A stretch of DNA of 64,000 nt from positions 8,490,497-8,554,496 of the forward strand of contig NC_134542.1 of NCBI RefSeq assembly GCF_050624435.1, read 5' to 3'. The stretch comes from Tenrec ecaudatus. Taxonomy: Eukaryota > Chordata > Mammalia > Afrosoricida > Tenrecidae. The translations under genes were made by a program, and so were the position numbers. Of this stretch, positions 22,270 to 32,579 are shown in pieces. The notes beneath the pieces were generated by a model. The model had not been told where the DNA came from, searched no databases, and saw nothing but the letters and a program-made list of their open reading frames with translations. The number at the start of each line of letters is the position of its first letter. Position 1 is the first letter of the stretch.

Positions 22270-25015
22270 AAAACACTTTGGAATTGGTGAGCAGGGCGTG
22301 GCCTTTCACCAGATCATAATGGAAAAGTCAGAAAGGCCAGCAGACAGACCTGGAAATACTTATATGCCCCACCCCCCTTGTCTTCTTTTTTCTCATGTCT
22401 ATCCATATAAGAAAAGCAGGGCAACCAATCCCAAGGAGAAAACAAAGGGGCTGACACCTCATGGGGGATATGGGAGAGAAGGAAATGGAAGAAAGGGAGG
22501 GGGAGAAAACAAACCCAGAGACAAGGGAACAAGAAGAGATCTAAAATCAATGGGAAAGGGTGTGCAGAATGCCTGGTGGGGGTCGATCAAGTGCAGGGTA
22601 GCCAAGAGAAACTACTGAGAGTTGAATGAAGGGCAAACATAAAAGTGGGACAAGAGGAAAGGAAAAAGAAATAGAGGTAAGAACAAGGAGGCAGAAGACA
22701 TTTATAGAAGTAGAAATATAGGCATGCACATATGTAAATATATTAGTATGGATATAGATCTATGTACTTATATTTAAATGTTAAGTATTAAGGTAGCTGA
22801 TGAGCATTGGGTCTCTACTCAAGTACTTCCTCAACACAAGAAGGCTTTGTTCTAATAACCTGGCATTCTGTGATGCTCACCTTCTTGAGAAGGTCACTGA
22901 AGTCCAAATATGTGCATAAGCAAATGTGGTGAAGAAAGCTGATGGTGCCCTCTTATGAAAACAGAGCATCTGAGGTCTTGAAAGACTTGAAGTTAAACAA
23001 GCAGCCATCTATCAGAGAAGCAACATGTCCACACGGAAGAAGCACACCAGCCTATGTGATTACGACCTGTCAACAGGATCAGGTAACAAGCATTAGAAGA
23101 CGCAAACCAAACAAATATACTGATGCAAATGATGGGGATCAGGCAGGAGACCCAAACCCATCTGTAAACAATTGGACATTCCATCACAGAAGGGTCACCA
23201 GGAAGAAATGAGTGCTCCAGGGTGTAGCATAGCACCCACAGAACACACAACATTCCTCTGGTATTTTAATGCTTCCCATCCCCCCACTATCATGAACACA
23301 ATTCCACCGGCTAGACCGGAGCATGTACAATAGTACAGAAAAGAGCTTTGGCCACACAGAATCCAGGACAGGGAAGGGACAACAAATAAACTAAAATCAA
23401 TGGAGAAAAGGGCATAGGATGCCTAGTGGAATTTAATCAAGGGAAATGCAGCAGCGAGGAATTACTAAACCCAAATGATGGCTGAACATGATAGTGGGCA
23501 AGAGGAAAGTAAAAGGAAATAGAGGAAAGAACCAGGAGGCAAAGGACATTTATAGAGGTCTAAATATAGTCTTGTACATATGAAAAATATATCTATATAT
23601 AACTAGAGGGGAATAGTACTATGTACTCATATCTATATGTTAAGAATTAAGGTTACAGATGGACATTAGCCCTCCACTCAAGTACTCCATCAACACAAGA
23701 ACACTTTGTTCTAACAATCCGGCATTTTGTGATGTTCAACTTCCCAACATGATCACTTAAGACAAAATGGGTACATAAGCCAATGTGGTGAAGAAAGTAG
23801 ATGGTGCCCAGCTATCAAAAGATATAGCATCTGGGGTCTTACAATTTTGAAGATAAACAAATGGCCATCATGCTGAGAAGCAACAAAGCCCACTTGGAAG
23901 AAGAACATCATCCTGTGTGCTCATGAGGTGTTGATGTGATCAGGTGTCAGGCATCTAAGATCCAAAACAAAATCATACCAAATGTGAATGGGGGTGAGGC
24001 ACATGGAGTGGAGATCCAATGCTTATCTCTGGACAATTGGACATCCCCTCACAGAGGGGTTGCAAGAAGAGATGAGCCAGTCGGGGCAGTATAGCACCGA
24101 TGAAACACACAACTTCCTCTAGCTCTTTGGTGCTTCCTTCACCCCTCTATCATGACCTCAATTCTACCCTACAAAGCAGATTAGACCAGAGCATACACAC
24201 TGCTACAGATAAGAGCCTGCAACACAGAGAATCCAGGATAGATAAACCCCTCAGGGCCAACAAGGAGAGTAGAGATGCCAGGAGGATGAGGGGAGGGTGT
24301 GGGGAGAAAGTGGAATAGATCACAAGGATCAACCTATACTCCCTTCCAGGAGCATGAACAACAAAAACATGGGTGAGGGGAGATGGAGAATGATGGAAGA
24401 TGTGAAAAGGAGGATGAAGATGATGATGGCGGCACAGGTGCAAATGTGCTTGACACACGGGATGGATATATGGATTGTGATAAGAGATGCAAGAGCCCCC
24501 AATAAAAATATTTCTAAAAAGACCAAAATGAGGGGTGTGAACAAAAGAGTAATGGAGAAGAGCGACTGCAGTCTCTCCCCATGTAAAATGTCCTTTAAGA
24601 TGTAAATACTGACACAATGGTTGGGCATATAAATTGTGATTAGAGCTGTATGAGCCCCCAATAAAATGCTTTAAAAATCAATCAATCAATAAAAAGAATC
24701 CAGGACAGGTAAACCCCTCAGGAACAGTAATGGGAGTAGTGATACCATGAAGGGGTGTAGAAGGAGGAGAAATGGGGAACCATCAACCATGATTGACATA
24801 TAATCCACCCCCCAGTGGGATGAACAACAGAAATGGAGGCAAAGGGAAACAGTGGATGGCATAAGATATGGAAATAATTTATAATTTATCAGGGGTCCAT
24901 GAGGGAGGGGGGAGGGAGGGATAAAAGAGGAGCGGACATCAAGGGCTCAAGCTGAAAGAAAATGATAATGGCAACATATGTACAAATGAGTCAGATACAA
25001 TTGACACATAGTCAA
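22270..25015 (+). mobile_element. Stacked L1-type 3' UTR units
   Basis: Several consecutive forward copies of the L1-type 3' unit. Recognisable landmarks are 'gtggtgaagaaagctgatggtgccc', 'acaagcagccatctatcagagaagcaac', 'ggacattccatcacagaagggtc', G-rich tracts, and ends AATAAAAATATTTC (about 24502), AATAAAATGC (about 24660) and a further partial unit to about 25015. They fill the gap between the two convergent genes. No ORF1 or ORF2 sequence is seen. Confidence 0.75.
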
Positions 25016-25465
25016 GCCCCAGGGAAGGCAGAGGGGCTGCAGGGACTGGTGCTGGTGAGAGGATGCTGGGCAGGCTTCCCAGAGGCAGTGTGGATGGAGG
25101 GGGAGGTATTCCTCAGGGGAGGGCAGGGGGAAGCACGTGAGCATGCAGCACCCTGAGAGGGCGGACCATGGCACCCCGTGCTGAGTGGTACCGTGCAGGG
25201 CATGAGGGGAGAGGGGATTCTAGGTCTGCATGACCCTGCAGGACAGAGGGGAACCACTCCCCTGGTGTGCCCAGACTATGACTCATTGATTTGTCTTTGT
25301 TGCATGGACATGAGTCCCATAAACCTACAGCCCCACCCCACCGCCAACAATTACAAAATAAAACACAGAAAGAGCTCAATCCAGAAGAAAGCAGAAAGAA
25401 TTTAAAACTAGAGTAAATTTTAAACTCATTAGAAACAATCATCTGGCTGAGAGGCTTGTGGATTT
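25016..25465. other. Downstream flank of the MBD-like block, nothing recognised
   Basis: On the minus strand this would be the 3' side of gene 2. No canonical AATAAA or ATTAAA is seen on that strand within about 300 nt of the stop at 25466, which weakens the case for the MBD-like block as a terminal exon. Confidence 0.5.
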
Positions 25466-26077
25466 TTACTGTGGGCCTACTAGCTGCCAGGCGCCTAACC
25501 CACCGGAGCACAAGGCGCTCCCACACTTGGTTGGGCTGAGGAAAGTCCCATGGTCACTGGTGCTGCTCAGCCCGGGGATTTCCTTAGGAGGCAGCATCGT
25601 TCCAGTTCGGTAGTCAAAGCTGCTGAGATCCACCATGCTACCTAGAACCCTGGTCAACTGAACTTTGCTCCTGAACTTGACCCCACTGGGGCTGTAATAG
25701 TAGACATCGCTCCTGCCTGCACTGAGCCCCGATTTCCGGATCACTTCTTCCCTCTTCCATCCAGGGGGAAGGGCTGGGCAGTCCAGCCCCTTCCTGCTCT
25801 CTGGGAAAGGGACGGGCTCCCGCTGGGGAACTCCCTGGCAACCTTTGCTGTTCACCCTGCCACTGCTGCTCTTCTGGTCACCAAGGTCAATGCTGGCACG
25901 AGGGGGACTGCGGCGATCATGATCTTGACCCGGGTCAGGTCCACAGCCACGGTCACCACCCTGCGTTCCTTCTCCGGCACTCCTGCGATCTTGGTGTGCA
26001 GGCTCCACCATGGAGGCCCCCCCAGCACTACTGCCACCCTCTGCGCTCTCCCTTTCCAGCTGCTTCCTGGCAGGATC
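25466..26077 (-). CDS. MBD2-like exon: N-terminal segment plus methyl-CpG-binding domain
   Basis: A 203-codon open block with stop. Minus-strand acceptor GCTCTGTCCTTCACAG lies directly before 26077 and reading starts in phase 0, the phase left by the SAND exon. Residues 8-22 and 85-92 (REPVPFP) match the MBD2 N-terminal part and residues 98-165 the MBD (DCPALPPGWK, RKSGLSAG, SFDYRTG). Against human MBD2 as remembered I count 14 differences over 68 residues. Residues thought to contact methyl-CpG are kept: R114, D124, Y126, R136. Homology stops after the MBD; the last 38 residues are unrelated to MBD2, and the transcription-repression and coiled-coil parts are absent. There is no intron inside the MBD, where MBD genes are known to carry one, so a retrocopy origin is likely. 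The alternative is a processed pseudogene that happens to be open. Confidence 0.75.
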   Translation of the reverse strand, partial: DPARKQLERESAEGGSSAGGASMVEPAHQDRRSAGEGTQGGDRGCGPDPGQDHDRRSPPRASIDLGDQKSSSGRVNSKGCQGVPQREPVPFPESRKGLDCPALPPGWKREEVIRKSGLSAGRSDVYYYSPSGVKFRSKVQLTRVLGSMVDLSSFDYRTGTMLPPKEIPGLSSTSDHGTFLSPTKCGSALCSGGLGAWQLVGPQ

Positions 26078-26724
26078 CTGTGAAGGACAGAGCAGAAGTC
26101 CTTTCTGAAAGAGAGAAGGGATCCGTGGTTGAAGTTACTCTGGATGCTCTTCAGGGAATGGAAAAGTTCCCACGTCCCAGTGAATGTTTATGTGTGGACA
26201 GAAAACTTAGCCCCCTCCCCCATCCCTCTACATCCACTCCTGAAGCGTTCACCCCAAGGATCAATTTGTGGGTATTATTGGGGGTTGTTGTGATGGGTCC
26301 TGGGGTCGTAAAGACTAGTCCACGCTGTCTAAGTCCCCAGGACACACTGACCACGGACAGGGTGGCCCAGGATGCTGCACAGAGGGGTCTGCATGCAGCT
26401 GGTTCTGCAGTGGAACTTCGTGGGGGAGTGAGGTGACAGGGAGGGGGGTGGATGGGAATCCATCACCCCATCAGCAGAGGAGGCCTCTTAAATCTTTCCT
26501 GGCAATAAAATCCTCTGGGCATTCAGACAAGCTCCGTTGCGGCCACCTGCATCGATCTATGTTCCGAACTTCATCACCCACAACTCTCATCTTACAAAGT
26601 TTCAGCCCCCGATGATCCATTGTGCTATTGAACTCTACTGGGAATTTTTTTTTTGCATTGCTGTCTGTTGAAGTTACTTCCACCTGGAAGCCCACCATCT
26701 GTCGGTCCCTTGTCATTACCATAA

Positions 26725-26867
26725 CTCTAGCAGCTGACCCAGGCTCTGTCCCCGGCAAAGCACACTCCGCTTCCAGTTCTTGGACTTGGCCCGCTTTCCA
26801 GCCACTTCAAATTCCCTTGGTGCGAACCAAGCTCCCTTCTCATCCTGGATGCACTTCTCTGAGGGTC
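26725..26867 (-). CDS. Gene 2 SAND exon B, donor lost
   Basis: 143 nt with an intact acceptor (CTGTGCTGCAG). It encodes [18 protein letters not shown], a canonical KNWK DNA-contact motif and GQSLGQLLE. The donor that reads GAG|GTATGG in gene 1 reads GAG|TTATGG here. Reading through gives two more residues and a TAA stop. A GT five bases further (TTATG|GTAATG) could replace it. Joined to the internal AG in the MBD-like block (after GATCCTGCC, exon starting at 26066), that site keeps the MBD frame. Confidence 0.85.
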
Positions 26868-27305
26868 CTGCAGCACAGAGATAGGCCTTCCCAGGACCCC
26901 ACTTCCATCCCTGCGCTTCATCCCGAACCTCCAACCTCCCCGTGGCAACAGTCCCCCTCTCTGGTCCAGAGAGACCGCTGTGGACTAGGCATAGCAGCAG
27001 AGAGGCCATCTTTCTTTGCTTTCACACTGAAGGTATCTCAGGATTGGGGGTGACTCCCAGGAGAAGGAGAGAGTCAGATACTCCCTGTCAGGGACTGAAG
27101 GGTGACCTACAAAATGGGGCTCTGAATCCTACTGCCTCTCCCTGTGTATGGGGGCTCCTCTTTGGGAATAGGGCTTTCTTTACTGTGTTCATGAGGTCTT
27201 TCTAGGATGGGGTGGCTCCTGTCTTACCACCTCTGAGTTGTACCGAAGGCCCAGTAGACTGAGCAGCAAGCACAGTCAGGGTGGGGCAAGAGAGAGGGCA
27301 GGGGC

Positions 27306-27322
<17 letters not shown>

Positions 27323-27396
<74 letters not shown>
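27323..27396. repeat. (AG)n microsatellite in the gene 2 SAND intron
   Basis: About 36 AG dinucleotides preceded by (CA)n. It is homologous in position to the short (CT)n at 12500-12519 of arm 1, so the expansion happened after the arms separated. Confidence 0.95.
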
Positions 27397-27398
<2 letters not shown>

Positions 27399-27653
27399 TT
27401 CCCTCGAGCCGGGGCCCTGAAGTCAACCTCTAGTCTCCTGCAGGGGTTCTTTAAAACCATCTCTTTCTGGCAGGGGCCCTAGGGAACACACAACCTCAGT
27501 GTGATGTATTGAAATTTGGCCTTGGCACAATAAGAAGCACTTTTTTCTTTTTGAAGTCCAGCTCCCAGTGTCAGCTTCCTGAGCATTAATGACCCCGGAG
27601 TGGCTTCCCTATCCCAGGAGCAGTTCCCAGGAGCAAGAAACAGAGGAGCTCAC

Positions 27654-27752
27654 CTCGCTTCATCCTTTCTTTGTGTAAGACTCCTTCTGCCTCCCCGCAG
27701 GTCACGGGCAACTTCAGAGAGTGGATGCCCACAGCTGTACCTTCTGGCCTTT
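27654..27752 (-). CDS. Gene 2 SAND exon A
   Basis: 99 nt with intact acceptor (TTCTAGTTTCAG) and donor (CGAG|GTGAGC). It encodes the SAND opening with [20 protein letters not shown], closer to the general family consensus than gene 1's version (LHTERLKRG). Phase is identical to gene 1. Confidence 0.87.
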
Positions 27753-27904
27753 CTGAAACTAGAATGGAGTGTTTTAGCTTCCCTGAGTCTTCCTTCGGTC
27801 TCTCCCCTGCCCCCTGCCCTCCCGGCCACTTCCATGAGGATTACAGAGGAAGAAGAACTGGATACTCTGGGATGATCCTCAGCCCCGAGAAACTTGTGCC
27901 CACC

Positions 27905-28015
27905 TGGAGGCTCTGGTGGTGCGGTGGGGCAAGCGCTTGGGTCACTAACCGGTAGGCTGGCAGTTCAAACCCATCAAACTATGGAGTCCAGATGAGAGAG
28001 GAGGGACCCCTCCAA
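27905..28015 (+). mobile_element. AfroSINE fragment, forward
   Basis: 'aggctctggtggtgcggtgg' head and 'ggctggcagttcaaaccc' box. The 3' half is missing or unrecognisable. Confidence 0.7.
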
Positions 28016-29123
28016 AGTAAGGGTTTGGGGGCTCCCCGCAGAACCTGAGCATGCTCAGTCATGGGGGGTCAAGGTCGGTCAACAAGGCTAAGTACGGGGG
28101 CTGAGGTATATTGTTGCTCTTGCAAAAAGTGGCTGTCCACCATTCGTGTCCAGCCCCTGAAGTGGCTCAGTGGGTGGGACCTGTCCCCTGAAGCCCCACA
28201 TGTAGGTTTGCCCTCCTCGCTCTGCCCCTTCCCAACAAGGGTGCGTGAGTCATCATCTGCATTGAAGGGGAGCTGGGCTGCTGAGGGTCCCCAATCTGGG
28301 TGATCCCTCAGCACAATCAGCATCACCAGTCACGGTTACAACCCCCACGGAGATTGTTGTGGCCAGGACCTCCTTCTACAGTTCTCTGTGTTCATTGAAA
28401 TGCCTTTCTCATTACATATGTTCACACCTAGGAACCAGCTGCTACTGAATTGATGGTCACTCTTGACCATCAGGTGTATCAGAGTGGAACTGTGTTCTAT
28501 GGTTTTATGGAAGTAGATTGACAAGATTTGCCCACAGTCAACATCTGGATCTAGCACAGAAGAAGAATCCAGAGTTAACTATTATAGTTAAATGCTGGGA
28601 CTCTAGAGAGAGCGACGGAGAAAAATGATAATTCAATGGCGCAGTAGTAACAAAGGCACCTAAGAAGGAGGGAGTACTAGCAGGGTTGTGAGTGCATCAC
28701 ACAAACCTCACTTACTCTAAAGATACAGCAGACCTGGGCTGCAGGTGCTACAATCACACCTGCAGTACAGGGGCTGAATCTTAGGTGCAACGAACAGCTA
28801 TGCCCAGATCGGAGCGGAAGAATTTGAATTGAAGGCACCACTACCGTTCATGCTCTGACCCTACCTTCTGGCACTTAGTCAATCAATCCTAGCTGACTTT
28901 GGTGAAGTTGTACAATCCCCCAACTTGCAAAAACATGGGCACCATCTTTAAATTGTTGGGAAGATTAAATGAAGTATTATATGCAATGTAGGATCTGTGG
29001 TCAGCCTAAAAAATGATTAAAATTAATGCCACAAATTGGAAATATTTAATATTTGGATATTATTAAATAAGTATATAACATTTAATAAAAATTTGGAACT
29101 ATTTAATATTGCACCATTGCTTG
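28016..29123. other. Intron-type sequence of gene 2, nothing recognised
   Basis: AT-rich toward 29000-29110. No exon of the HSR-to-SAND linker could be picked out on the minus strand; the middle exons of this family are low-complexity and hard to see by eye. Confidence 0.4.
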
Positions 29124-29330
29124 TCAAAGAACCCATGTGGCTTAATGGTTACATGTTAGGCTGCTAATTGCAATGTCAGCAGTTGAAAACCATCAGCCAA
29201 TCCTTGAGAGAAAGATGGAGCTTTCTACTCCCGTAAAGAGTTAGTCTTAGAAATCCACGGGGGCAGTTCTACCTTGCCCTATAGGGTCACTATGAGTTGG
29301 CATCGACTTGATGGCAGTGTGTTTGGGGTA
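29124..29330 (+). mobile_element. AfroSINE, forward, nearly complete
   Basis: 'aagaacccatgtggcttaatgg' head, TCAGCAGTTGAAAACC box, 'agaaagatggagctttctac' body, 'gggggcagttctaccttgcc' block, and tail 'cactatgagttggcatcgac' then 'ttgatggcagtg'. Confidence 0.9.
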
Positions 29331-30400
29331 ACATTACTTATATTATGAAGTTATAAGCAGGGGTTATTGGTGACGAAATTACAAAGGGTCTTTGTGGTGT
29401 CCATCTGGTGCTTGGAGGGCAGCTGCTGGTCTAATCCCAGGGTGATGGGTGATGGTGATGGGTGATGGGTGAGGCAAGTGGTGCTCTCGATGCCCTGTAA
29501 TGGATCCCACAAAGGGACCCTCCCATCACTCCATTGCTCGCCCCTCTGTGCCCACATTGGCGCCACTCCATTAATATCAAAGCATCAAGGATGCAATCAC
29601 ACAACATCAAAGCAATCCAGGGAGCAAGGCAGAGGCAGCTAAGTGCACAGCCAGGCGCCTGAGAAAGTCCAGCTCCAGAGCCCCTGGCAGGGCCGCAGGT
29701 GTGTCTGAGGAGAAAGGGAAGGGGTCATCGTCCTCAGCAACACAGAAGACAGGGACCTCGTGTCTCCTTAACTCAGAGAACGTGCAGATACAAAGATGGA
29801 AAATTCAGGGCAGTCAGGATACAAAGATGCAGCCCCATACAAGAATCTAGATTCGAGTCAAGAGGGACAAACCAGCATGAGACGTGGAATCTGCGTGCAG
29901 CCAGGGCAGGCTGCGATGAGAGTTTCCACCAGTTCCTGGGGGGCAGAAATTCAAAATTCATATCAGATGTTGACACAGGAGTTCCATCATTGTAACCAAT
30001 TCCCCTTTTAGTCTCTCAGACATTAGCGTTATAGACTTCCCCCTTTATCGACACAGACCCCACCGGACCTGATGACTCCCACCTGACTGGGGCAGCTCCT
30101 ACAGTGGGGAGGCCGGGTCAGCTGCCCCCGAGGCTCGGGACCTCACCAGGCCAGCTCCTCTGAGTGTTCTCCACGGGACACTGGTTTATCTGGACACTCC
30201 AGCTACGGGGTACCTACCTTTGCCCCCAGAGTTACTCCTACCACCAGGTTACGAGCTGGAGTCTTAGAAAGTCTTCTTGCCCTATGGCCACCGCCATAGT
30301 CTATCTTTGTTCTTGGACTTTCCATCAGGATTTCAGTGTTCATTCTTCTCCACTTCCTCCCGGGAGCTCAACTATCCCATTGTTTCCTGGATGTTTCTCT
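29331..30400. other. Intron-type sequence of gene 2, nothing recognised
   Basis: Contains a short (GGTGAT)-like repeat around 29440-29475. Open frames near 29700-29995 show no family resemblance. Confidence 0.4.
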
Positions 30401-30913
30401 GGGGCAGTTACATATTCTACTGTCAACCTGAGCGAAGGAGTGGATTCTAGCCTGTCAATCAGGTCATACCAATGAGGCCTCTGTGTGGGCATGGCCTTCT
30501 TCTGAGGATTCTGGGAGCTACTATCTTCCTCCCTTGAGGCTAAACACACACTCTCAATGGGAGACATTCCTGTTGACAAGCCACATAGAGCTACACTGAT
30601 GGACCCAGAGCCCAGGAGCAGGAGGAGCCACATGGAGGCCCACACCAGCGCTGAGATGCTTCCACTGCCACTGGATCCACAAGACTTTCCACCCACTGAC
30701 CTGTGATCTTCCTGCATTCAGCTTTGCATGAGTTGCATGAGTCTGAAGAGAAATTTATAGATGGGTATTGGACGTATGAGCTAATATTGGACTTATGGAC
30801 TTGATCTGGACTGGGCTGGGATGTTTTCTTAATATATAGTTACTCTCTATATAAAGATCTTTCAAATACACATATGAGCGTCTCTGAATTTGTTCTTTAG
30901 TCAACCCAGAACA
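30401..30913 (+). mobile_element. ERVL-like solo LTR (family A), forward
   Basis: 'gcagttacatattctactgtcaac' start, conserved 'cttccactgccactggatccac' and 'ctggactgggctgggatg' blocks, and 'tttgttctttagtcaacccagaacacca' end (degenerate). It lies in the gene 2 SAND/HSR interval. Confidence 0.78.
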
Positions 30914-31017
30914 CCACAATCTCCTTTTCAAACATATTTCTCCATTTTTGTTTGAATTTGTTATCATTTATGCCTGGATTAGTCTTTGCTCATGACCTCA
31001 GGTAGATCCTGATGAAG

Positions 31018-31240
31018 GGACGTTGGGGATGTAGTGGTTAAGAACTTTGCTAGCATTGGGAAGGTCCGTGGTTCTACCCCACCAGCCCCTCTGTTGGAGA
31101 AGCAGGTGAGAGTGGGCTTTGGTAATGATGGCGGCCCTGAACCCCAGGGACAGTTCTGCTCTGCCTCATGGAAGTGACCCCAGCAGTCAGGGTTAGTAGG
31201 CGTCCAGAAATCATCAGTAGTGTGCAGGTAAGTCATACTC
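31018..31240 (+). mobile_element. AfroSINE, forward, strongly diverged
   Basis: 'ggggatgtagtggttaagaac' head, 'tggttctaccccaccagcccc' box, and 'gggacagttctgctctgcct' block. The tail is poorly kept. Confidence 0.5.
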
Positions 31241-31944
31241 CCCCCAAAGGGCAACCGTTAGGGCAGAATCCACAACAAACACGGAATAAATGTTCAGTGA
31301 AAGTGAGCTGCTCGTTTTCATGATTGCTGTCCTCTCCCCAACTCCCCTCAGTCTTTCCCCGCCCCTCCTTCCTCTGCCCCTCCCCCTGGTACACTTCCCC
31401 CCATTATCTCAGCTTCCATCTCCCCTCCCAGCCTTCTGTTTCTTAAAAGAACACCTTCTGGATTTCATTCAGTCCCTGCTTCTGCTCTCTTCTTCCATGG
31501 TGACCACGAGCCAGGCATGTGGACCCCTCACAGTTTCATAGGGACCCTGCTAAATCCTAAGGATGACCAAGTCTTCACTGGGATCCGTCTCAGCCACTGA
31601 CACCTTCATTCCCTCTTTCCCTGAGCTCTGGGGTTTCACAGAAAGATGCTTCTCCCACAAACCCATGTCCTCCCTGCCTGCACCATGGCCCTCAGCATTC
31701 CTTCTCTGATTCCACATCCCCTCCCCACAGGGGGGCTCAGGTCCCTGAGACCCTTTCCTCCTTCATAGAGATGGACCCTCTTTATCCAGCTCAAATTACC
31801 TCCCTTCAGGCTTGCCTGGATGCCAGGATTGTCTTCTCCCTCTAGTTCTTGGAAACAGAATGTCTCTTTGATCACCGAAGAGTGGAAGGAAAGGGCAATG
31901 AGAGATCTCCAGCAGAAACAAAACCACATGACCACACATCCATG

Positions 31945-32064
31945 GCCCTGGTGATGTCCTGCTTACCTGTGAGGCTGCTAACTAAAAGATCAGCAGTTCA
32001 AAACCACCAGCTGCTCTGAGTGAGAAAGACGGGTTTTCTACTCCTGTAAAGAGCTACAGTCTCA
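31945..32064 (+). mobile_element. AfroSINE, forward, left part of a split copy
   Basis: CCCTGGTGATGTCCTGC head through 'cctgtaaagagctacagtctca'. It is interrupted by an L1-type insertion and resumes at 33363; the 17 bases AAAGAGCTACAGTCTCA occur on both sides (32048-32064, 33363-33379). Confidence 0.9.
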
Positions 32065-32509
32065 AATGTGGTGAAGAAAGCTGATGGTGCCCAGCTATCA
32101 AAAGAGATAGTGACTGGGGTCTTAAAGACTTGAAGATAATCAAGCGGCCATCTAGCTCAGAAGCAACAAAGCCCACATGGAAGAACACACCAGCCTGGGT
32201 GATCAAGTGGTCCCAAAGGGATCAGTTATCAGGCATCAAAGAACAAAAAATCATCATGTCATTGACTGCACACCTCCATGATGGGATCGCTGAAGACAAA
32301 TGGGTGCATAAGCAAATGTGGCGAAGAAAGCTGATGGTGCCCGGCTATCAAAAGAGATAGTGTCTGGGGTTCTAAAGGTTGAAGGTGAACAAGCAGCCAT
32401 CTAGCTCAGAAGCAAAAAAGCCCACATGGAAGAAGCACACCAGCCAGTGCGATCACGAGGTGCCCAAGGGACCGGGTATAAGGCATCATTAAAAAAAAAT
32501 AGAATATAT

Positions 32510-32579
<70 letters not shown>

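Larger units (their letters stand above)
26487..27845 (-). repeat. Arm 2 of the inverted duplication (SAND region of gene 2)
   Basis: Reverse-complement match to 12069-13312; see that entry for identity levels. This arm carries a long (AG/CT)n expansion (27323-27396) where arm 1 has only about eight CT units. It also has a 34-nt difference near 26540-26575. The MBD-like block lies beyond the end of the homology, so it is not part of the duplicated unit. Confidence 0.92.

Noticed and set aside
26471-26758. 95-codon minus-strand frame after the gene 2 SAND exon, looking protein-like ([13 protein letters not shown])
   Set aside because: It is conserved in arm 1 only because the intron was duplicated. 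In gene 1 the same sequence lies beyond a working donor, and the frame is not shared with the SAND exon. Kept as intron.
27202-27460. Ser-Leu repeat 'proteins'
   Set aside because: Translation of the (AG/CT)n microsatellite.
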